Source of the DNA: Spirabiliibacterium mucosae
GTDB lineage: Bacteria > Pseudomonadota > Gammaproteobacteria > Enterobacterales > Pasteurellaceae
Assembly: GCF_014884965.1 (NCBI RefSeq)
Contig: NZ_JABTBO010000019.1
Coordinates: forward strand, 1-47,549
Reading direction: 5' to 3'
DNA length: 47,549 nucleotides
Part shown: in pieces, positions 27,915 through 37,166 of the stretch
Layout of the letters: each line of letters begins with the position of its first letter
How positions within the stretch are numbered: the first letter of the stretch is position 1
The notes under the pieces: model-generated
The model's database searches: none
Seen by the model: only the letters and a program-made list of their open reading frames with translations
What the model was told of the DNA's origin: nothing
Position numbers and translations under genes: made by a program

Positions 27915-28427
27915 TTAATGCGTGGTTTCTTCGCCTTCGCCCTCTTCTTGCGCCATTTGCTCTTGCAGCTGTTGCATAAACAGTGCATCAAAGTTGATTG
28001 GCGAGAGGTTCAATGCTGGGAAGGTGCCGCGATTAACCAAGCTTGAAATCAGCTCACGCGCGTACGGGAAGAGCATATTCGGGCATTGTGCGCTCAAGCA
28101 GTGCGCTAATTGCACGCCTTCAAGGCCGGTGATGGTGAACACGCCCGCTTGTTTCACTTCGCATAAAAAGGCCACTTCGTCGCTGCCTTCCATTTTGGTT
28201 TCAACGGTGAGGTTTAAGCACACTTCATAGACGTTTTCAGCCAGCACTTGGGTTTCGGTGTTGAGGTCAAACGACAATTGCGGCTTCCACTCTTGTTGGA
28301 AAATAGTTGGCAAGTTTGGCGCTTCAAACGACACATCTTTGATATAAATGCGTTGAATTTGCAACGACGCTTCAGCTTGTTCAGTTTCGGTTGCAGCGTT
28401 GTTGTCTTGTTGGTTTTCGTCAGCCAT
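27915..28427 (-). CDS. secB: Protein-export chaperone SecB
   Basis: Tetrameric cytoplasmic chaperone that keeps precursors unfolded and hands them to SecA. 170 residues, acidic. Conserved segments are [46 protein letters not shown] and [20 protein letters not shown]-rich ends are usual for the family. It follows the rhodanese-like gene by 17 bases, as in the E. coli yibN-secB-gpsA-cysE cluster, without grxC. Confidence 0.96.
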   Translation of the reverse strand: MADENQQDNNAATETEQAEASLQIQRIYIKDVSFEAPNLPTIFQQEWKPQLSFDLNTETQVLAENVYEVCLNLTVETKMEGSDEVAFLCEVKQAGVFTITGLEGVQLAHCLSAQCPNMLFPYARELISSLVNRGTFPALNLSPINFDALFMQQLQEQMAQEEGEGEETTH

Positions 28428-28444
28428 AAAAACTCCCTGATTAA

Positions 28445-28885
28445 TTAATGTTTAACAAGCGGTAAATTGGCACCGTTCCAGCCGGCAATGCCCTCTTTGA
28501 GGCTATAAACTTGGCTAAAGCCTTGTTTATAAAGTGCGTTGGCCAACTCCACAGAGCCTAAGCCTGCGCTGTCGACCACAATGGCCGGCACGGCTTTGTA
28601 TTTTTCCAGTGCGGGGATGTGTTTACCTTTGATCTCACTTGGCAAGGCTTGCACGCTGCCGGCGATATGCCCGCGGGCAAACTCTTCGTCACTGCGCACA
28701 TCAACCACAATGCCGTTGTGTTTGTTGATAAGTTGCGTGAGTTGCGCGTTATCAATCACTTTGGCTTTTGAGGTGGCGGATTTAACACTGGTGACAATCA
28801 CGGCGACAAACACCGCCAACCAAGCAATCACCATGATGGTGTGATTGCGTGCAAATTCCATCGCTTGGGGTAAAAATTCTTGCAT
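28445..28885 (-). CDS. Membrane-anchored rhodanese-like protein (YibN type)
   Basis: 146 residues. One N-terminal membrane helix (about 15-33, [19 protein letters not shown]) is followed by a single rhodanese domain, with [19 protein letters not shown] as the CH2-like start. At the active-site loop the sequence is [13 protein letters not shown]. The catalytic cysteine of sulfurtransferases is not there, so it probably does not transfer sulfur. E. coli YibN lies in the same place beside secB. Function is not established to my knowledge. Confidence 0.85.
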   Translation of the reverse strand: MQEFLPQAMEFARNHTIMVIAWLAVFVAVIVTSVKSATSKAKVIDNAQLTQLINKHNGIVVDVRSDEEFARGHIAGSVQALPSEIKGKHIPALEKYKAVPAIVVDSAGLGSVELANALYKQGFSQVYSLKEGIAGWNGANLPLVKH

Positions 28886-28967
28886 GCTTTGCTCTCAAGT
28901 TAAAAACGTAAACAGTGGGTAAGTATAACCGCACTTTGGCCGATGACCAAATAAAATACGCATGACT

Positions 28968-29003
28968 AAAACACTCCTTTGGCGCACGCCAAAGAAGTGT
29001 TTT
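28968..29003 (-). terminator. Terminator of gpmA
   Basis: AAAACACT (28968-28975) plus CTTTGGC (28977-28983) pair with GCCAAAG (28988-28994) plus AGTGTTTT (28996-29003), with one mismatch and a 4-base loop. It ends 9 bases before the gpmA stop on the minus strand. Confidence 0.8.
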
Positions 29004-29012
29004 GTGTAGGCA

Positions 29013-29695
29013 TTAGAGGTAGTATTTTTTCACCACGTTGAAGTTTTCATCCAACTCATAAACCAACGGTTGGCCGGTTGGGATTTCAAGGCCCATGATG
29101 TCTTCGTCGCTGATGCCTTCAATGTGTTTAGCTAAAGCGCGCAGTGAGTTACCGTGCGCGGTGACTAACACGCGTTTGCCGTCTAACAACGCAGGCGCAA
29201 TTTGGTCTTCCCAGAATGGCAACACACGCTCTAAAGTCACTTTCAAGTTTTCGCCGTCTGGCACCACATCGCTTGGCAAGTTGGCGTAGCGGCGGTCGTT
29301 GTGGGCAGAGTTTGGATCGTTTTTGTCCAACAACGGTGGCAAGGTGTCGTATGAACGGCGCCAAATGTGAACTTGCTCTTCGCCGTATTTTTCGGCAGTG
29401 GCTTTTTTGTCCAAGCCTTGCAATTGGCCGTAGTGACGTTCGTTCAAACGCCAGTTTTTCACTTGTGGGATCCACAATTGGTTGGACTCTTCCAACACGA
29501 TGTTACAAGTTTTAATCGCACGGGTTAATACAGAGGTGAAGGCGATGTCAAACTCAAAGCCGGCGTCTTTTAATTTTTACCCGCTGCTTTGGCTTCTTCC
29601 ACGCCGCGCTCAGTGAGGTTCACATCACGCCAGCCGGTGAACAAGTTTTTGGCATTCCATTCACTAAAACCATGACGAATAAATACGAGTTTCAT
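29013..29695 (-). pseudogene. gpmA: gpmA, 2,3-bisphosphoglycerate-dependent phosphoglycerate mutase, with a one-base frameshift
   Basis: Interconverts 3- and 2-phosphoglycerate in glycolysis. From the ATG at 29695 the protein reads [19 protein letters not shown], with the catalytic RHG histidine, through [10 protein letters not shown], where it hits TAA. The rest ([34 protein letters not shown], the second catalytic histidine in [11 protein letters not shown]) continues one frame over to 29013. One A missing from the coding-strand run opposite 29574-29578 (five where six are needed) explains it. Repaired, the protein is 227 residues, the exact family length. Both halves are well conserved and the enzyme is central to glycolysis, so a sequencing error is much more likely than a real loss. 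Confidence 0.88.
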
Positions 29696-29854
29696 TTTAA
29701 GCTCCTTAAGATATCAAAATACTTGCGCCTTTATAGCAAATAATGGCCGAAGTTTAAATAGTGCGAGATCAACTTTCACGATATTTTCGCCAAAGGCTGA
29801 TTTTTTTGTGATTAACGCGTAGAATAGGGCGATTAGGATTGTTTTGGAGGTTGT

Positions 29855-31069
29855 GTGCAAAAGCGAGTTTTTTTAAGCCTGTTGGCCGCGTTGGCGCTCG
29901 GTGTGAGTGTAACTGGCGCGCAGGCCGCCGATGACCTCTCTCAGGTGCGCAGCCAAATCAAAGCGCAGCAGCAAAAGCTCAACGCCCAGCGCAATGAGCA
30001 CAACAAGCTGCAACAAGAGCTGAAAAAGCACGAAAGCAACATCAACGCGGTGCTCGGGGAGCTGCGCAAAACCGAGCAAGAGCTGCGCGAGGTGCGCAAA
30101 GACATCGCCGAGAGCGACAAGCAAATCGCCCGCCTTGAAGGACAGCTGCGCACCCAAAAGCAAAAACTCGCCGAGCAGCTTGATGCCGCCTACCGCGCGG
30201 GGCTCAACCCGTCGGTGATTGAGCGCATGCTCAGCGACAAAGCCCAGCAAAGCGGGCGGATGTTTGCCTATTATCAAGAGTTCAACCGCAAACGCATGGC
30301 GCTGATTGCCGAGATTAAACACACCCAAGAGAGCCTTGAGGCGCAAAAATCGCAAGCGCAAGCCCAGCAAACCCAGCTGCAAGGGATTTTAAGCAAGCAA
30401 AAAAAATCGCAAACCAGCCTTGAAAAAAGCCAGCGTGAGCGCAAAACCACCCTCACCAAGCTTGACCGCTCGATTAAACAAAGCGAAAACCGCCTTGATG
30501 TGCTCAAGCAAAATGAGGCCAAACTGAAAAGCTCAATTGCCGCGGCGGAAAAGCGCGCGCGTGAGCAAAAGCAGCGTGAAATTGCCGCCTACGAGCGCAA
30601 AAAGGCCGCGCAAGAAAAGGCCAACAACAAGCCTTATCAACCCACCGAGCAAGAGCGCCAACTCACCCGCCAAGGCGGTGGCTTGGGCGCGGCCAAGCAG
30701 CAATATGCCATGCCGGTTTCGGGCAGTGTGGCGAACCGCTACGGCAGCGTGCAAATGGGCGAACTGCGCTGGCGCGGCTTGGTGATTAACGCGCCGGCCG
30801 GCTCGCCGGTGCATGCCATTGCTGACGGGCGCGTGATTTTAGCCAACTGGCTGCAAGGCTACGGCTTGGTGGTGCTGATTGACCATGGCGCGGGAGACAT
30901 GAGCCTTTATGGCTACAACCAACGCATCAGCGTGGCCAATCAGCAATATGTCAAACGCGGGCAAAAAATTGCCGAGGTGGGCAGCACCGGCGGGCAAGGG
31001 CGCGCGGCGCTCTATTTTGAAATCCGCCGCAAAGGCAAGCCACTCAATCCACAAGGCTGGGTGAGGTAG
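29855..31069 (+). CDS. envC: EnvC-like murein hydrolase activator
   Basis: Periplasmic activator of amidases at the division septum. 404 residues with a signal peptide (1-24, TGAQA), a long coiled coil (about 27-245, rich in Q, K and E) and a C-terminal LytM/M23 domain (about 285-404). The LytM domain looks catalytically dead. RWRGLVI stands where a zinc histidine is expected, and YFEIR replaces the H-x-H region, as in E. coli EnvC. The start is GTG with GGAGG four bases upstream. yibQ follows after 2 bases, and gpmA diverges from it. Confidence 0.92.
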   Translation: MQKRVFLSLLAALALGVSVTGAQAADDLSQVRSQIKAQQQKLNAQRNEHNKLQQELKKHESNINAVLGELRKTEQELREVRKDIAESDKQIARLEGQLRTQKQKLAEQLDAAYRAGLNPSVIERMLSDKAQQSGRMFAYYQEFNRKRMALIAEIKHTQESLEAQKSQAQAQQTQLQGILSKQKKSQTSLEKSQRERKTTLTKLDRSIKQSENRLDVLKQNEAKLKSSIAAAEKRAREQKQREIAAYERKKAAQEKANNKPYQPTEQERQLTRQGGGLGAAKQQYAMPVSGSVANRYGSVQMGELRWRGLVINAPAGSPVHAIADGRVILANWLQGYGLVVLIDHGAGDMSLYGYNQRISVANQQYVKRGQKIAEVGSTGGQGRAALYFEIRRKGKPLNPQGWVR

Positions 31070-31071
31070 CC

Positions 31072-31896
31072 ATGAAAAAAACCGCACTTTGCATAATCTC
31101 GCTTGCAACCGCACTTTTTGCCGCCAGCGTGCAGGCCGGCAAGCTGGCGATTGTGATTGATGACGTGGGTTATCGAGGCGATGATTTGAAAATCTATGCC
31201 ATGCCGCGTGCGCTGAGTGTGGCGATTATCCCCTCATCGCCTTATGCCACCGAGCGGGCGAACAAAGCCTTTGCCCAGCAGCGCGATGTGCTCATTCACC
31301 AGCCAATGCAGCCCAAAGGCCAGCACAAAATTGAGCCCGAGGCGTTGCTTATCGGCATGAGTGCCGCGCAAGTGGCCGCCAAAGTCGACTACGCCAAAAA
31401 GCGCGTGCCCCACGCCATCGGCATGAACAACCACATGGGCAGCGCCGCCACCTCTGACCGCACTTTGATGAATCATTTAATGCAAAAACTCGCGCAGGAA
31501 AAGTTATTCTTTTTAGACAGCCGCACCATCGGCTCAAGCGTGGCGGAAAAGGTCGCCAAAGAACACGGCGTGGGCGCGTTGAGCCGGCATATTTTTTTAG
31601 ATGACAGCGACGCGTTGGCCGACGTGCAGCGGCAATTTCAACGTGCGGTCAACTATGCCCGCAAGCATGGCAGCGCGATTGCCATCGGCCACCCGCGCAA
31701 AAATACCATCGCCGTGCTGCAACACGGCATTGCCACACTGCCCAAAGACATCCAACTGGTGAGCATCTCCAGCCTGTGGCGCAAAGAAAAGGCGGTGCCA
31801 GTTGCGCCGTTTATCTTGCTGTTTAACGACATCCCCGCCACCACCTCACAAGCGCCGTTTGAAAAGGTGCCCCTGCTGCGCGGTGTGCCCAATTAA
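31072..31896 (+). CDS. yibQ: Divergent polysaccharide deacetylase family protein (YibQ)
   Basis: 274 residues with a signal peptide (1-22, AASVQA). It is a member of the divergent polysaccharide deacetylase family (PF04748). The metal-site acidic residues are in LAIVIDDVGYRGDD. The family histidine is in GMNNHMGSAATSD, and later motifs are FFLDSRTIGSSVAEK and AIGHPRKNTIAVL. It is probably periplasmic and acts on envelope polysaccharide, but no substrate is known to me. It follows envC in many gamma-proteobacteria, and translation is nearly coupled here. Confidence 0.9.
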   Translation: MKKTALCIISLATALFAASVQAGKLAIVIDDVGYRGDDLKIYAMPRALSVAIIPSSPYATERANKAFAQQRDVLIHQPMQPKGQHKIEPEALLIGMSAAQVAAKVDYAKKRVPHAIGMNNHMGSAATSDRTLMNHLMQKLAQEKLFFLDSRTIGSSVAEKVAKEHGVGALSRHIFLDDSDALADVQRQFQRAVNYARKHGSAIAIGHPRKNTIAVLQHGIATLPKDIQLVSISSLWRKEKAVPVAPFILLFNDIPATTSQAPFEKVPLLRGVPN

Positions 31897-31897
31897 A

Positions 31898-31919
31898 AAC
31901 CGCACTTTAAAGTGCGGTT
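31898..31919. terminator. Paired uptake signals between yibQ and metJ
   Basis: AACCGCACTTT (31898-31908) and AAAGTGCGGTT (31909-31919) are perfect complements with no spacer. It sits between convergent genes and can serve both. Confidence 0.7.
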
Positions 31920-31923
31920 AGCG

Positions 31924-32241
31924 TTAGTATTCCCACTCGTCAGGGTCAATCCCAAGGGCGCGCATTTCAAGCTTGGCCTGCTCTGGGATTTCATCACTGC
32001 GCTCTTTCATCAAATCGTCATCGGTGGGCAGCGGCTGGCCAGTGAAGGCGTGCAAAAAGGCCTCGCACAACAGCTCACTGTTGGTGGCGTGGCGCAAGTT
32101 GCGGATTTGCCGGCGGGTGCGCTCATTGGTCAAAATCTCCAACACCTTGATAGGAATTGACACCGTAATTTTCTTCACTTGCTCACTTTTTTTGCCGTGC
32201 TCTGCATACGGACTAATGTATTTCCCATCCCACTGTGCCAT
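31924..32241 (-). CDS. metJ: Methionine regulon repressor MetJ
   Basis: Ribbon-helix-helix repressor that uses S-adenosylmethionine as corepressor. 105 residues from the ATG at 32241 ([18 protein letters not shown]), the family's length. A longer open frame upstream has no family match. The DNA-contacting strand is [16 protein letters not shown], followed by [25 protein letters not shown], which is almost identical to E. coli. Met boxes at 32307-32322 upstream indicate autorepression. It is monocistronic. Confidence 0.96.
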   Translation of the reverse strand: MAQWDGKYISPYAEHGKKSEQVKKITVSIPIKVLEILTNERTRRQIRNLRHATNSELLCEAFLHAFTGQPLPTDDDLMKERSDEIPEQAKLEMRALGIDPDEWEY

Positions 32242-32275
32242 CGTTTTGCCCTTTAGCCATAAAAAGAATAGGCGT

Positions 32276-32303
32276 ATTGTAACAAATTTTTTAAAAATCA
32301 CAA
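32276..32303 (-). promoter_or_regulatory. metJ promoter
   Basis: On the minus strand TTGTGA (32303-32298), a 16-base spacer, then TACAAT (32281-32276), about 35 bases before the ATG. Confidence 0.5.
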
Positions 32304-32306
32304 TCT

Positions 32307-32322
32307 AGACGTCAAGACTGCT
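32307..32322. promoter_or_regulatory. Tandem MetJ operator
   Basis: AGACGTCA (32307-32314) and AGACTGCT (32315-32322) are adjacent 8-base met boxes matching AGACGTCT at 7 and 6 positions. They abut the -35 element of the metJ promoter. Confidence 0.7.
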
Positions 32323-32351
32323 AAAAACAAGGGGCGTTTCACACCCCTTGT
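32323..32351 (-). terminator. Terminator of the periplasmic GDPD gene
   Basis: ACAAGGGG (32327-32334) and CCCCTTGT (32344-32351) form an 8-base stem. The A run at 32323-32327 gives a T run on the minus strand. Confidence 0.85.
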
Positions 32352-32361
32352 CTTGTGTTGC

Positions 32362-33327
32362 TTAGCGATAGGTGTCGCAAATTTTCACGTTTTTCAGTGA
32401 GGTGCAAGCATCGCGCAGCTCGATAAAGCGGGTCAGCTCAATCGCGAGGTCAGACTGGAACACGTTCGCGCCAGAGTTGAGGTAGCTCTTCCACACGGAA
32501 TAATCAAAGCGCTCAGCCGCACCGTCTGGGTCGTTGAGGGTGTTAATCCACAACCGCACTTTGCTTTTATCGGCAATGTCTAAAAGCTCAGGCGAGATGT
32601 CCGCCATTTGGGTGTGCATGATTTTGAACTCATCGCCCCACATCTCTTTGAATTTTTTGAAATCCGCCACCGGGTCGCCGCCTTTTTGCAGTGGCGTGTT
32701 GATTGGCAGCGGGATAACGCCGATTTTATCGGTCACTTCTTTTAATTTTTCCGCGTTGGAGTTATACGCCAGCAGGTTGTCTTTGCCAAACTCGGCGATG
32801 AGTTTTTCCAGCTGCGGGATGTCGATTTCTTTCAAATCGAGGTCAAGGAATACGCGGTCTTTCGCCAAAGTGAGCGCTTCACGCAGGGTTGGCACGCGGT
32901 GCTCTTGGCCATCAAAGCCGTCGGTGAGTTTGAGCTGCTTGATTTCGGCTAAGGTGAATTTGTTGACCAAATATTTGCCTTTGTATTTGCCCTCTTTCTC
33001 CGCTCTGTCGGGGAAAACCTCCGCCACGTTGGTGGTGCGGTCAAGGGTGCTGTCGTGCATCAGCACATATTCGCCGTCGGCGGTCAAGCGTGGGTCGCAC
33101 TCAATGATACTCACGCCGCGGTTGATGGCAAGCTCCATCGCCGCCAGCGAGTTTTCCGGGAAAATGCGGCTTTCAAGGCCGGCTTGCGCACGGTGGGAGG
33201 CGGTCATCACCGCAAACGGATAGTGCGTGAAGCGCTCTAAAATTTGACTGGTGGCGTCACTGGCCAGCGCCGCGGCGCTGGAGAGAGAAAGCACAAGTGC
33301 TAAAGCGGAGATTTTCATATTTTTCAT
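32362..33327 (-). CDS. Periplasmic glycerophosphodiester phosphodiesterase family protein
   Basis: 321 residues from the ATG at 33327, preceded by AAGGG. The frame is open further upstream, but without a ribosome site. Signal peptide about 1-22 (SSAAALA). GDPD barrel motifs: SHRAQAG (family usually HRG), FPENSLAAMELAINRGV, IIECDPRLTADGEYVLMHD, then DRTTN. The catalytic His, Glu, Asp and His equivalents are present. The C terminus has two cysteines (DACTSLKNVKIC) that could form a disulfide. It differs clearly from the GlpQ lipoprotein at 21742. It is transcribed away from a UhpT-like antiporter, so its product may be imported by that protein. The exact phosphodiester substrate is unknown. Confidence 0.85.
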   Translation of the reverse strand: MKNMKISALALVLSLSSAAALASDATSQILERFTHYPFAVMTASHRAQAGLESRIFPENSLAAMELAINRGVSIIECDPRLTADGEYVLMHDSTLDRTTNVAEVFPDRAEKEGKYKGKYLVNKFTLAEIKQLKLTDGFDGQEHRVPTLREALTLAKDRVFLDLDLKEIDIPQLEKLIAEFGKDNLLAYNSNAEKLKEVTDKIGVIPLPINTPLQKGGDPVADFKKFKEMWGDEFKIMHTQMADISPELLDIADKSKVRLWINTLNDPDGAAERFDYSVWKSYLNSGANVFQSDLAIELTRFIELRDACTSLKNVKICDTYR

Positions 33328-33475
33328 AAAGATACCCTTAAAGTGTTGTGTTTTAATAAGACTCCAAAACGGAGGGCTCGGGGAGTTATTAAAGGCAAAA
33401 ATGTTCGTTATCGCAAGCACGAAAAGTGGGATTTGTGACGGGCTTTTGAAAGCTGAAAATTTCTCATTTCAAAAT

Positions 33476-33530
33476 TTGATATACCTCACAAAATGCTGTT
33501 TTAATGCTTTGCATTATTATTTTTTTTTTT
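33476..33530 (+). promoter_or_regulatory. Candidate promoter and 11-T tract before the UhpT-like gene
   Basis: TTGATA (33476-33481), an 18-base spacer, then TTTAAT (33500-33505). Fifteen bases on is a run of 11 T (33520-33530) in the presumed leader. Runs this long can slip in replication. The GDPD-antiporter gap is 273 bases and unusually AT-rich. Confidence 0.4.
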
Positions 33531-33600
33531 ACAATCGCGTTTCGTTTATTAATCACTTTAATAAAAATTCTTATTAATCTCACATTACAGGAGTTGTATC

Positions 33601-35022
33601 ATGGCAGGGTTTTTTGATATTAAAAAAATTCCACCGATTGGGTTGACCACCGCGCAGCAGCGCAAACAATGGCTTAAGCAGTTCATGAAAGCCTTTATGG
33701 TGGTGTTCTTGGCGTACATGTGTATGTACCTCATCCGTAATAACTTCAAGGCCGCGCAACCGTTCTTGAAAGAAGAATACGGCATCTCAACCCTAGAACT
33801 CGGCTACATCGGCTTGGCGTTTTCGATTATTTACGCTTTTGGTAAAACCATTTTCGGGTATTTCATCGATGGTAAAAACACCAAACGCATCATGTCATTT
33901 TGCTTGATTTGCGCCGCCTTGGTGGTGATTGCCATGGGCTTGGTGCTCAGCGCCTTCGGCTCGGTGATTGGTGTGTTTATCGTGTTGTGGGGGCTCAATG
34001 GTGCCTTCCAATCCGTTGGTGGTCCTGCCTCATACAGCACCATTTACCGCTGGGTGCCGCGTACTAAACGTGCCACCTCCATGGGCCTTTGGAACAGCTC
34101 GCACAACGTCGGTGGCGCCATCGCCGGTGCCTTAGCGCTGTGGGGTGCCAACACCTTCTTTGGCGGCAATATTGTTGGGATGTTCATCTTCCCGGCGGTG
34201 ATTGCGTTAATCATTGGTGTTATCGGCCTGTTCTGGGGTAAAGACGACCCAGAAGAGCTCGGCTGGAACCGCTCTGAAGAGATTTTTGAAGAGCCAATCG
34301 AGGCGGAAAACATCGCCGCAGAGAGCATGACCAAATGGGAAATCTTCAAAAAATACCTGCTCTCCAACCCGTGGGTGTGGGTGCTGTGTATCGCCAACGT
34401 GTTTGGTTATATCCTGCGTATCGGGATCGATAACTGGGCGCCATTATACGTGCGTGAAACCCTCAACTTCGGCAGCTATGATGCCGTGAACACCATCTTC
34501 TATTTTGAAGCCGGCGCCTTTTTAGGCAGCCTCACTTGGGGTGTGGTGGCCGACTACCTCAAAGGCCGCAACGCCTTGGTGGGTGTGTTCTGTTTGACCA
34601 TCGTGTTCTTCACCATCGGCTACTACCGCGACGGCTCCAGCGTGATGGCGGTGAACATTGCCCTATTCTTACTTGGCTTGTTGATTTTCGGTACACTGAC
34701 ATTAATCCCGCTGTCTATCATTAACTTGGCACCGAAAAAAGGCGTGAGTGTGGCCAACGGCTTGGCCGGCACCTTCGGGTATCTCTTTGGTGACTCCACC
34801 GCGAAAGTGGGCTTGGCCGCGATTGCCGACCCGAACAAAAACGGCTTGACTATCTTCGGCCACAACTTGCACGGCTGGGCGGATGTGTTCAGCGTGTTCT
34901 ACGTTGCCTGTGTGATTGCCGTGGTGCTCTTGGCCTTGGTGGCAGTGGTGGAAGAACGTAAAATCCGCGCCATCGAAAAAGCCAAAAAACTTGGCCTTAA
35001 AGTGGCAAAAGAACAAGACTAA
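33601..35022 (+). CDS. OPA-family organophosphate:phosphate antiporter, UhpT-like
   Basis: 473 residues with 12 helices. It is a paralogue of GlpT at 20216 but closer to E. coli UhpT: the N terminus QRKQWLKQFMKAFMVVFLAYMCMYLIRNNF, written here only in part, aligns with UhpT. So do YSTIYRWVPRTKRATSMGLWNSSHN and the C-terminal EERKIRAIEKAKK. Expected substrate is a hexose phosphate exchanged for phosphate. The UhpABC sensory genes are not nearby, so regulation must differ. The divergent GDPD suggests it could instead import glycerol-3-phosphate or another product of that enzyme. A hairpin follows, then galE. Confidence 0.82.
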   Translation: MAGFFDIKKIPPIGLTTAQQRKQWLKQFMKAFMVVFLAYMCMYLIRNNFKAAQPFLKEEYGISTLELGYIGLAFSIIYAFGKTIFGYFIDGKNTKRIMSFCLICAALVVIAMGLVLSAFGSVIGVFIVLWGLNGAFQSVGGPASYSTIYRWVPRTKRATSMGLWNSSHNVGGAIAGALALWGANTFFGGNIVGMFIFPAVIALIIGVIGLFWGKDDPEELGWNRSEEIFEEPIEAENIAAESMTKWEIFKKYLLSNPWVWVLCIANVFGYILRIGIDNWAPLYVRETLNFGSYDAVNTIFYFEAGAFLGSLTWGVVADYLKGRNALVGVFCLTIVFFTIGYYRDGSSVMAVNIALFLLGLLIFGTLTLIPLSIINLAPKKGVSVANGLAGTFGYLFGDSTAKVGLAAIADPNKNGLTIFGHNLHGWADVFSVFYVACVIAVVLLALVAVVEERKIRAIEKAKKLGLKVAKEQD

Positions 35023-35047
35023 TGTGACACCTTGCGTGTTGTAACAC

Positions 35048-35085
35048 AAAGCCTTTGCTTGCCACCGTGATGAGCAAAGGCTTTT
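35048..35085 (+). terminator. Terminator after the UhpT-like gene
   Basis: AAAGCCTTTGCT (35048-35059) and AGCAAAGGCTTT (35073-35084) form a perfect 12-base stem. The T-rich tract runs on toward the galE ribosome site, so some read-through into galE is possible. Confidence 0.8.
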
Positions 35086-35104
35086 GACTTTTTAGGAGAA
35101 GATT

Positions 35105-36109
35105 ATGGCAATTTTAATCACCGGCGGCGCCGGCTATATTGGCTCCCACACCGCTGTCGAATTTTTAAACGCAGGCCTTGAGGTGGTGATTTTAGACAAC
35201 CTGCACAATGCCTCTCAATCCACCATCGGCAAAATTGAGCAAATCAGCGGCAAATCCGTCACTTTTTATGAAGGCGACATTCTCGACCGCACTTTGCTCG
35301 ACAACCTCTTTGCCAAGCACAACATCGAGGCGGTGATTCACTTTGCTGGCCTCAAAGCGGTGGGCGAGAGCGTGGAAAAACCGCTCTTTTATTACCAAAA
35401 CAACGTCACCGGCACCCTCACCTTGCTGCAAGCGATGCTAAAAGCGGGCGTGAACAACATTGTGTTTAGCTCATCAGCCACCGTTTATGGCGACCCGCAG
35501 CAAATCCCAATCACCGAAGAGTGCGCCGTGGGCAACACCACAAATCCGTATGGCACCTCAAAATACATGGTTGAGCGCATTTTGCTTGATGCCGCCCACG
35601 CCCACCCACAACTCAGCGCCATGATTTTGCGCTATTTCAACCCTATCGGCGCGCATGAAAGCGGCCTAATTGGCGAAAATCCTAACGGCATCCCGAACAA
35701 TTTGATGCCGTACATCAGCCAAGTGGCCGCCGGCAAGTTAGAAAAACTTTCCGTGTTTGGTGATGACTACCCAACCCACGACGGCACTGGCGTGCGCGAT
35801 TACATCCATGTGGTGGATTTGGCCCTTGGGCATTTGGCGGTGTTGAAAAAACACCAAAACGAGCCAGGCAGCCACATTTACAACCTTGGCACGGGTGAAG
35901 GCTACTCGGTGCTCGACATGGTGCGCGCCTTTGAGCGGGTCAACCACATCACCATCCCGTATGTGATGGCCCCACGCCGACCGGGGGACATTGCGGTGTG
36001 TTATTCCAACCCGCAAAAAGCCTTTGAACACCTCGGCTGGAAGGCGCAGCGCAAGCTCGACCAAATGATGCAAGACACCTGGAATTTTCAAAAAAATCAC
36101 AAAAACTAG
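35105..36109 (+). CDS. galE: UDP-glucose 4-epimerase
   Basis: Interconverts UDP-galactose and UDP-glucose, for galactose use and LPS sugar supply. 334 residues. The NAD site GGAGYIG is at residues 7-13. Catalytic Y149 and K153 lie in [11 protein letters not shown], and the serine is in FSSSATVYG. Other family marks are [11 protein letters not shown] and [21 protein letters not shown] precedes the ATG. galT follows after 9 bases. No galK, galM or gal repressor is in the window. Confidence 0.96.
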   Translation: MAILITGGAGYIGSHTAVEFLNAGLEVVILDNLHNASQSTIGKIEQISGKSVTFYEGDILDRTLLDNLFAKHNIEAVIHFAGLKAVGESVEKPLFYYQNNVTGTLTLLQAMLKAGVNNIVFSSSATVYGDPQQIPITEECAVGNTTNPYGTSKYMVERILLDAAHAHPQLSAMILRYFNPIGAHESGLIGENPNGIPNNLMPYISQVAAGKLEKLSVFGDDYPTHDGTGVRDYIHVVDLALGHLAVLKKHQNEPGSHIYNLGTGEGYSVLDMVRAFERVNHITIPYVMAPRRPGDIAVCYSNPQKAFEHLGWKAQRKLDQMMQDTWNFQKNHKN

Positions 36110-36118
36110 GAGCATACT

Positions 36119-37162
36119 ATGCAATTTGATGCAACCGAACACCCGCACCGCCGCTATAATCCGCTCAAAGATGAATGGATTTTAGTCTCCCCGCACCGCG
36201 CCAAACGCCCGTGGAGTGGGCAAAACGAAGCGCCCGCGCGCGATGAACTGCCAAGCTATGACCCCAACTGCTTTCTCTGCCCTGGCAACACACGCATTTC
36301 TGGCGAGAAGAACCCCGATTACCAAGGCACCTATGTCTTCCAAAACGATTTTGCCGCGTTGATGACCGACAGCCCCGATGCGCCACCAAGTGATAACCCG
36401 CTCTTTCAAGTGCAAGGCGTGCGTGGCCTAAGTCGCGTGATTTGCTTTTCACCCGACCACAGCAAAACGCTGCCCGAGCTGGATTTAAGTGCCATTCGCG
36501 GCGTGATTGATACTTGGGATGCGCAACTGCAGGAGCTTGGCAAAGAGTATTTGTGGGTGCAAGCCTTTGAAAACAAAGGCGCGATGATGGGCTGCTCCCA
36601 GCCGCATCCGCACGGGCAAATTTGGGCCAACAGCTTTTTGCCCAACGAAATTGCCACCAAAGAGAAAAATCTCAAAGCCTATTATGACAAGCACGGCAGC
36701 AATTTGCTGCTTGATTACGTCAACGCCGAACTGAAAGACGGCGCGCGCACCGTGGTGGAAACCGAATTTTGGCTGGCCGTGGTGCCGTACTGGGCGGCGT
36801 GGCCGTTTGAAACCATGCTGCTGCCGAAAGTGAAAGTGCGCCGCTTTGACGAGCTCAACGACGCCCAGCGCGACGACTTAGCCGTGGCGATCAAAAAACT
36901 CACCACCAAATATGACAACTTGTTTGAGTGCGCCTTCCCGTACTCCATGGGCTGGCACTTTGCGCCGTTTTTCAAAGACGGGCGCAACATTGACCATTGG
37001 CAGCTGCACGCCTGCTTCTACCCGCCACTGCTGCGCTCAGCCACCGTGCGCAAGTTTATGGTCGGCTATGAAATGCTCGCCGAAGCGCAGCGCGATTTGA
37101 CTGCCGAACAAGCCGCCGAACGCCTGGCAAAACTAAGCGACGTGCATTACAAACAACGCTAA
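36119..37162 (+). CDS. galT: Galactose-1-phosphate uridylyltransferase
   Basis: Leloir pathway enzyme exchanging UMP between UDP-glucose and galactose-1-phosphate. 347 residues. The nucleophile is H165 in the HPH triad (163-165, [10 protein letters not shown]). Zinc ligands C51 and C54 lie in CFLCPGN. The N terminus [20 protein letters not shown] is typical. It starts 9 bases after galE and ends at a paired-uptake-signal hairpin. H. influenzae keeps galT with galK and galM, but here only the galE-galT pair is present. Confidence 0.96.
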   Translation: MQFDATEHPHRRYNPLKDEWILVSPHRAKRPWSGQNEAPARDELPSYDPNCFLCPGNTRISGEKNPDYQGTYVFQNDFAALMTDSPDAPPSDNPLFQVQGVRGLSRVICFSPDHSKTLPELDLSAIRGVIDTWDAQLQELGKEYLWVQAFENKGAMMGCSQPHPHGQIWANSFLPNEIATKEKNLKAYYDKHGSNLLLDYVNAELKDGARTVVETEFWLAVVPYWAAWPFETMLLPKVKVRRFDELNDAQRDDLAVAIKKLTTKYDNLFECAFPYSMGWHFAPFFKDGRNIDHWQLHACFYPPLLRSATVRKFMVGYEMLAEAQRDLTAEQAAERLAKLSDVHYKQR

Positions 37163-37166
37163 ACCC

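Noticed and set aside
29570-29590. Programmed frameshift in gpmA
   Set aside because: There is no slippery heptamer with a downstream structure, and gpmA is not known to be frameshifted. A missing base in an A run is simpler.
32242-32301. Twenty-codon extension of MetJ
   Set aside because: It runs through the promoter region, and the family start [18 protein letters not shown] is at 32241.
33434-33449. CRP-like TGTGA in the GDPD/UhpT gap
   Set aside because: The second half is TTTGA, two changes from TCACA, and it is badly placed relative to the candidate promoter.
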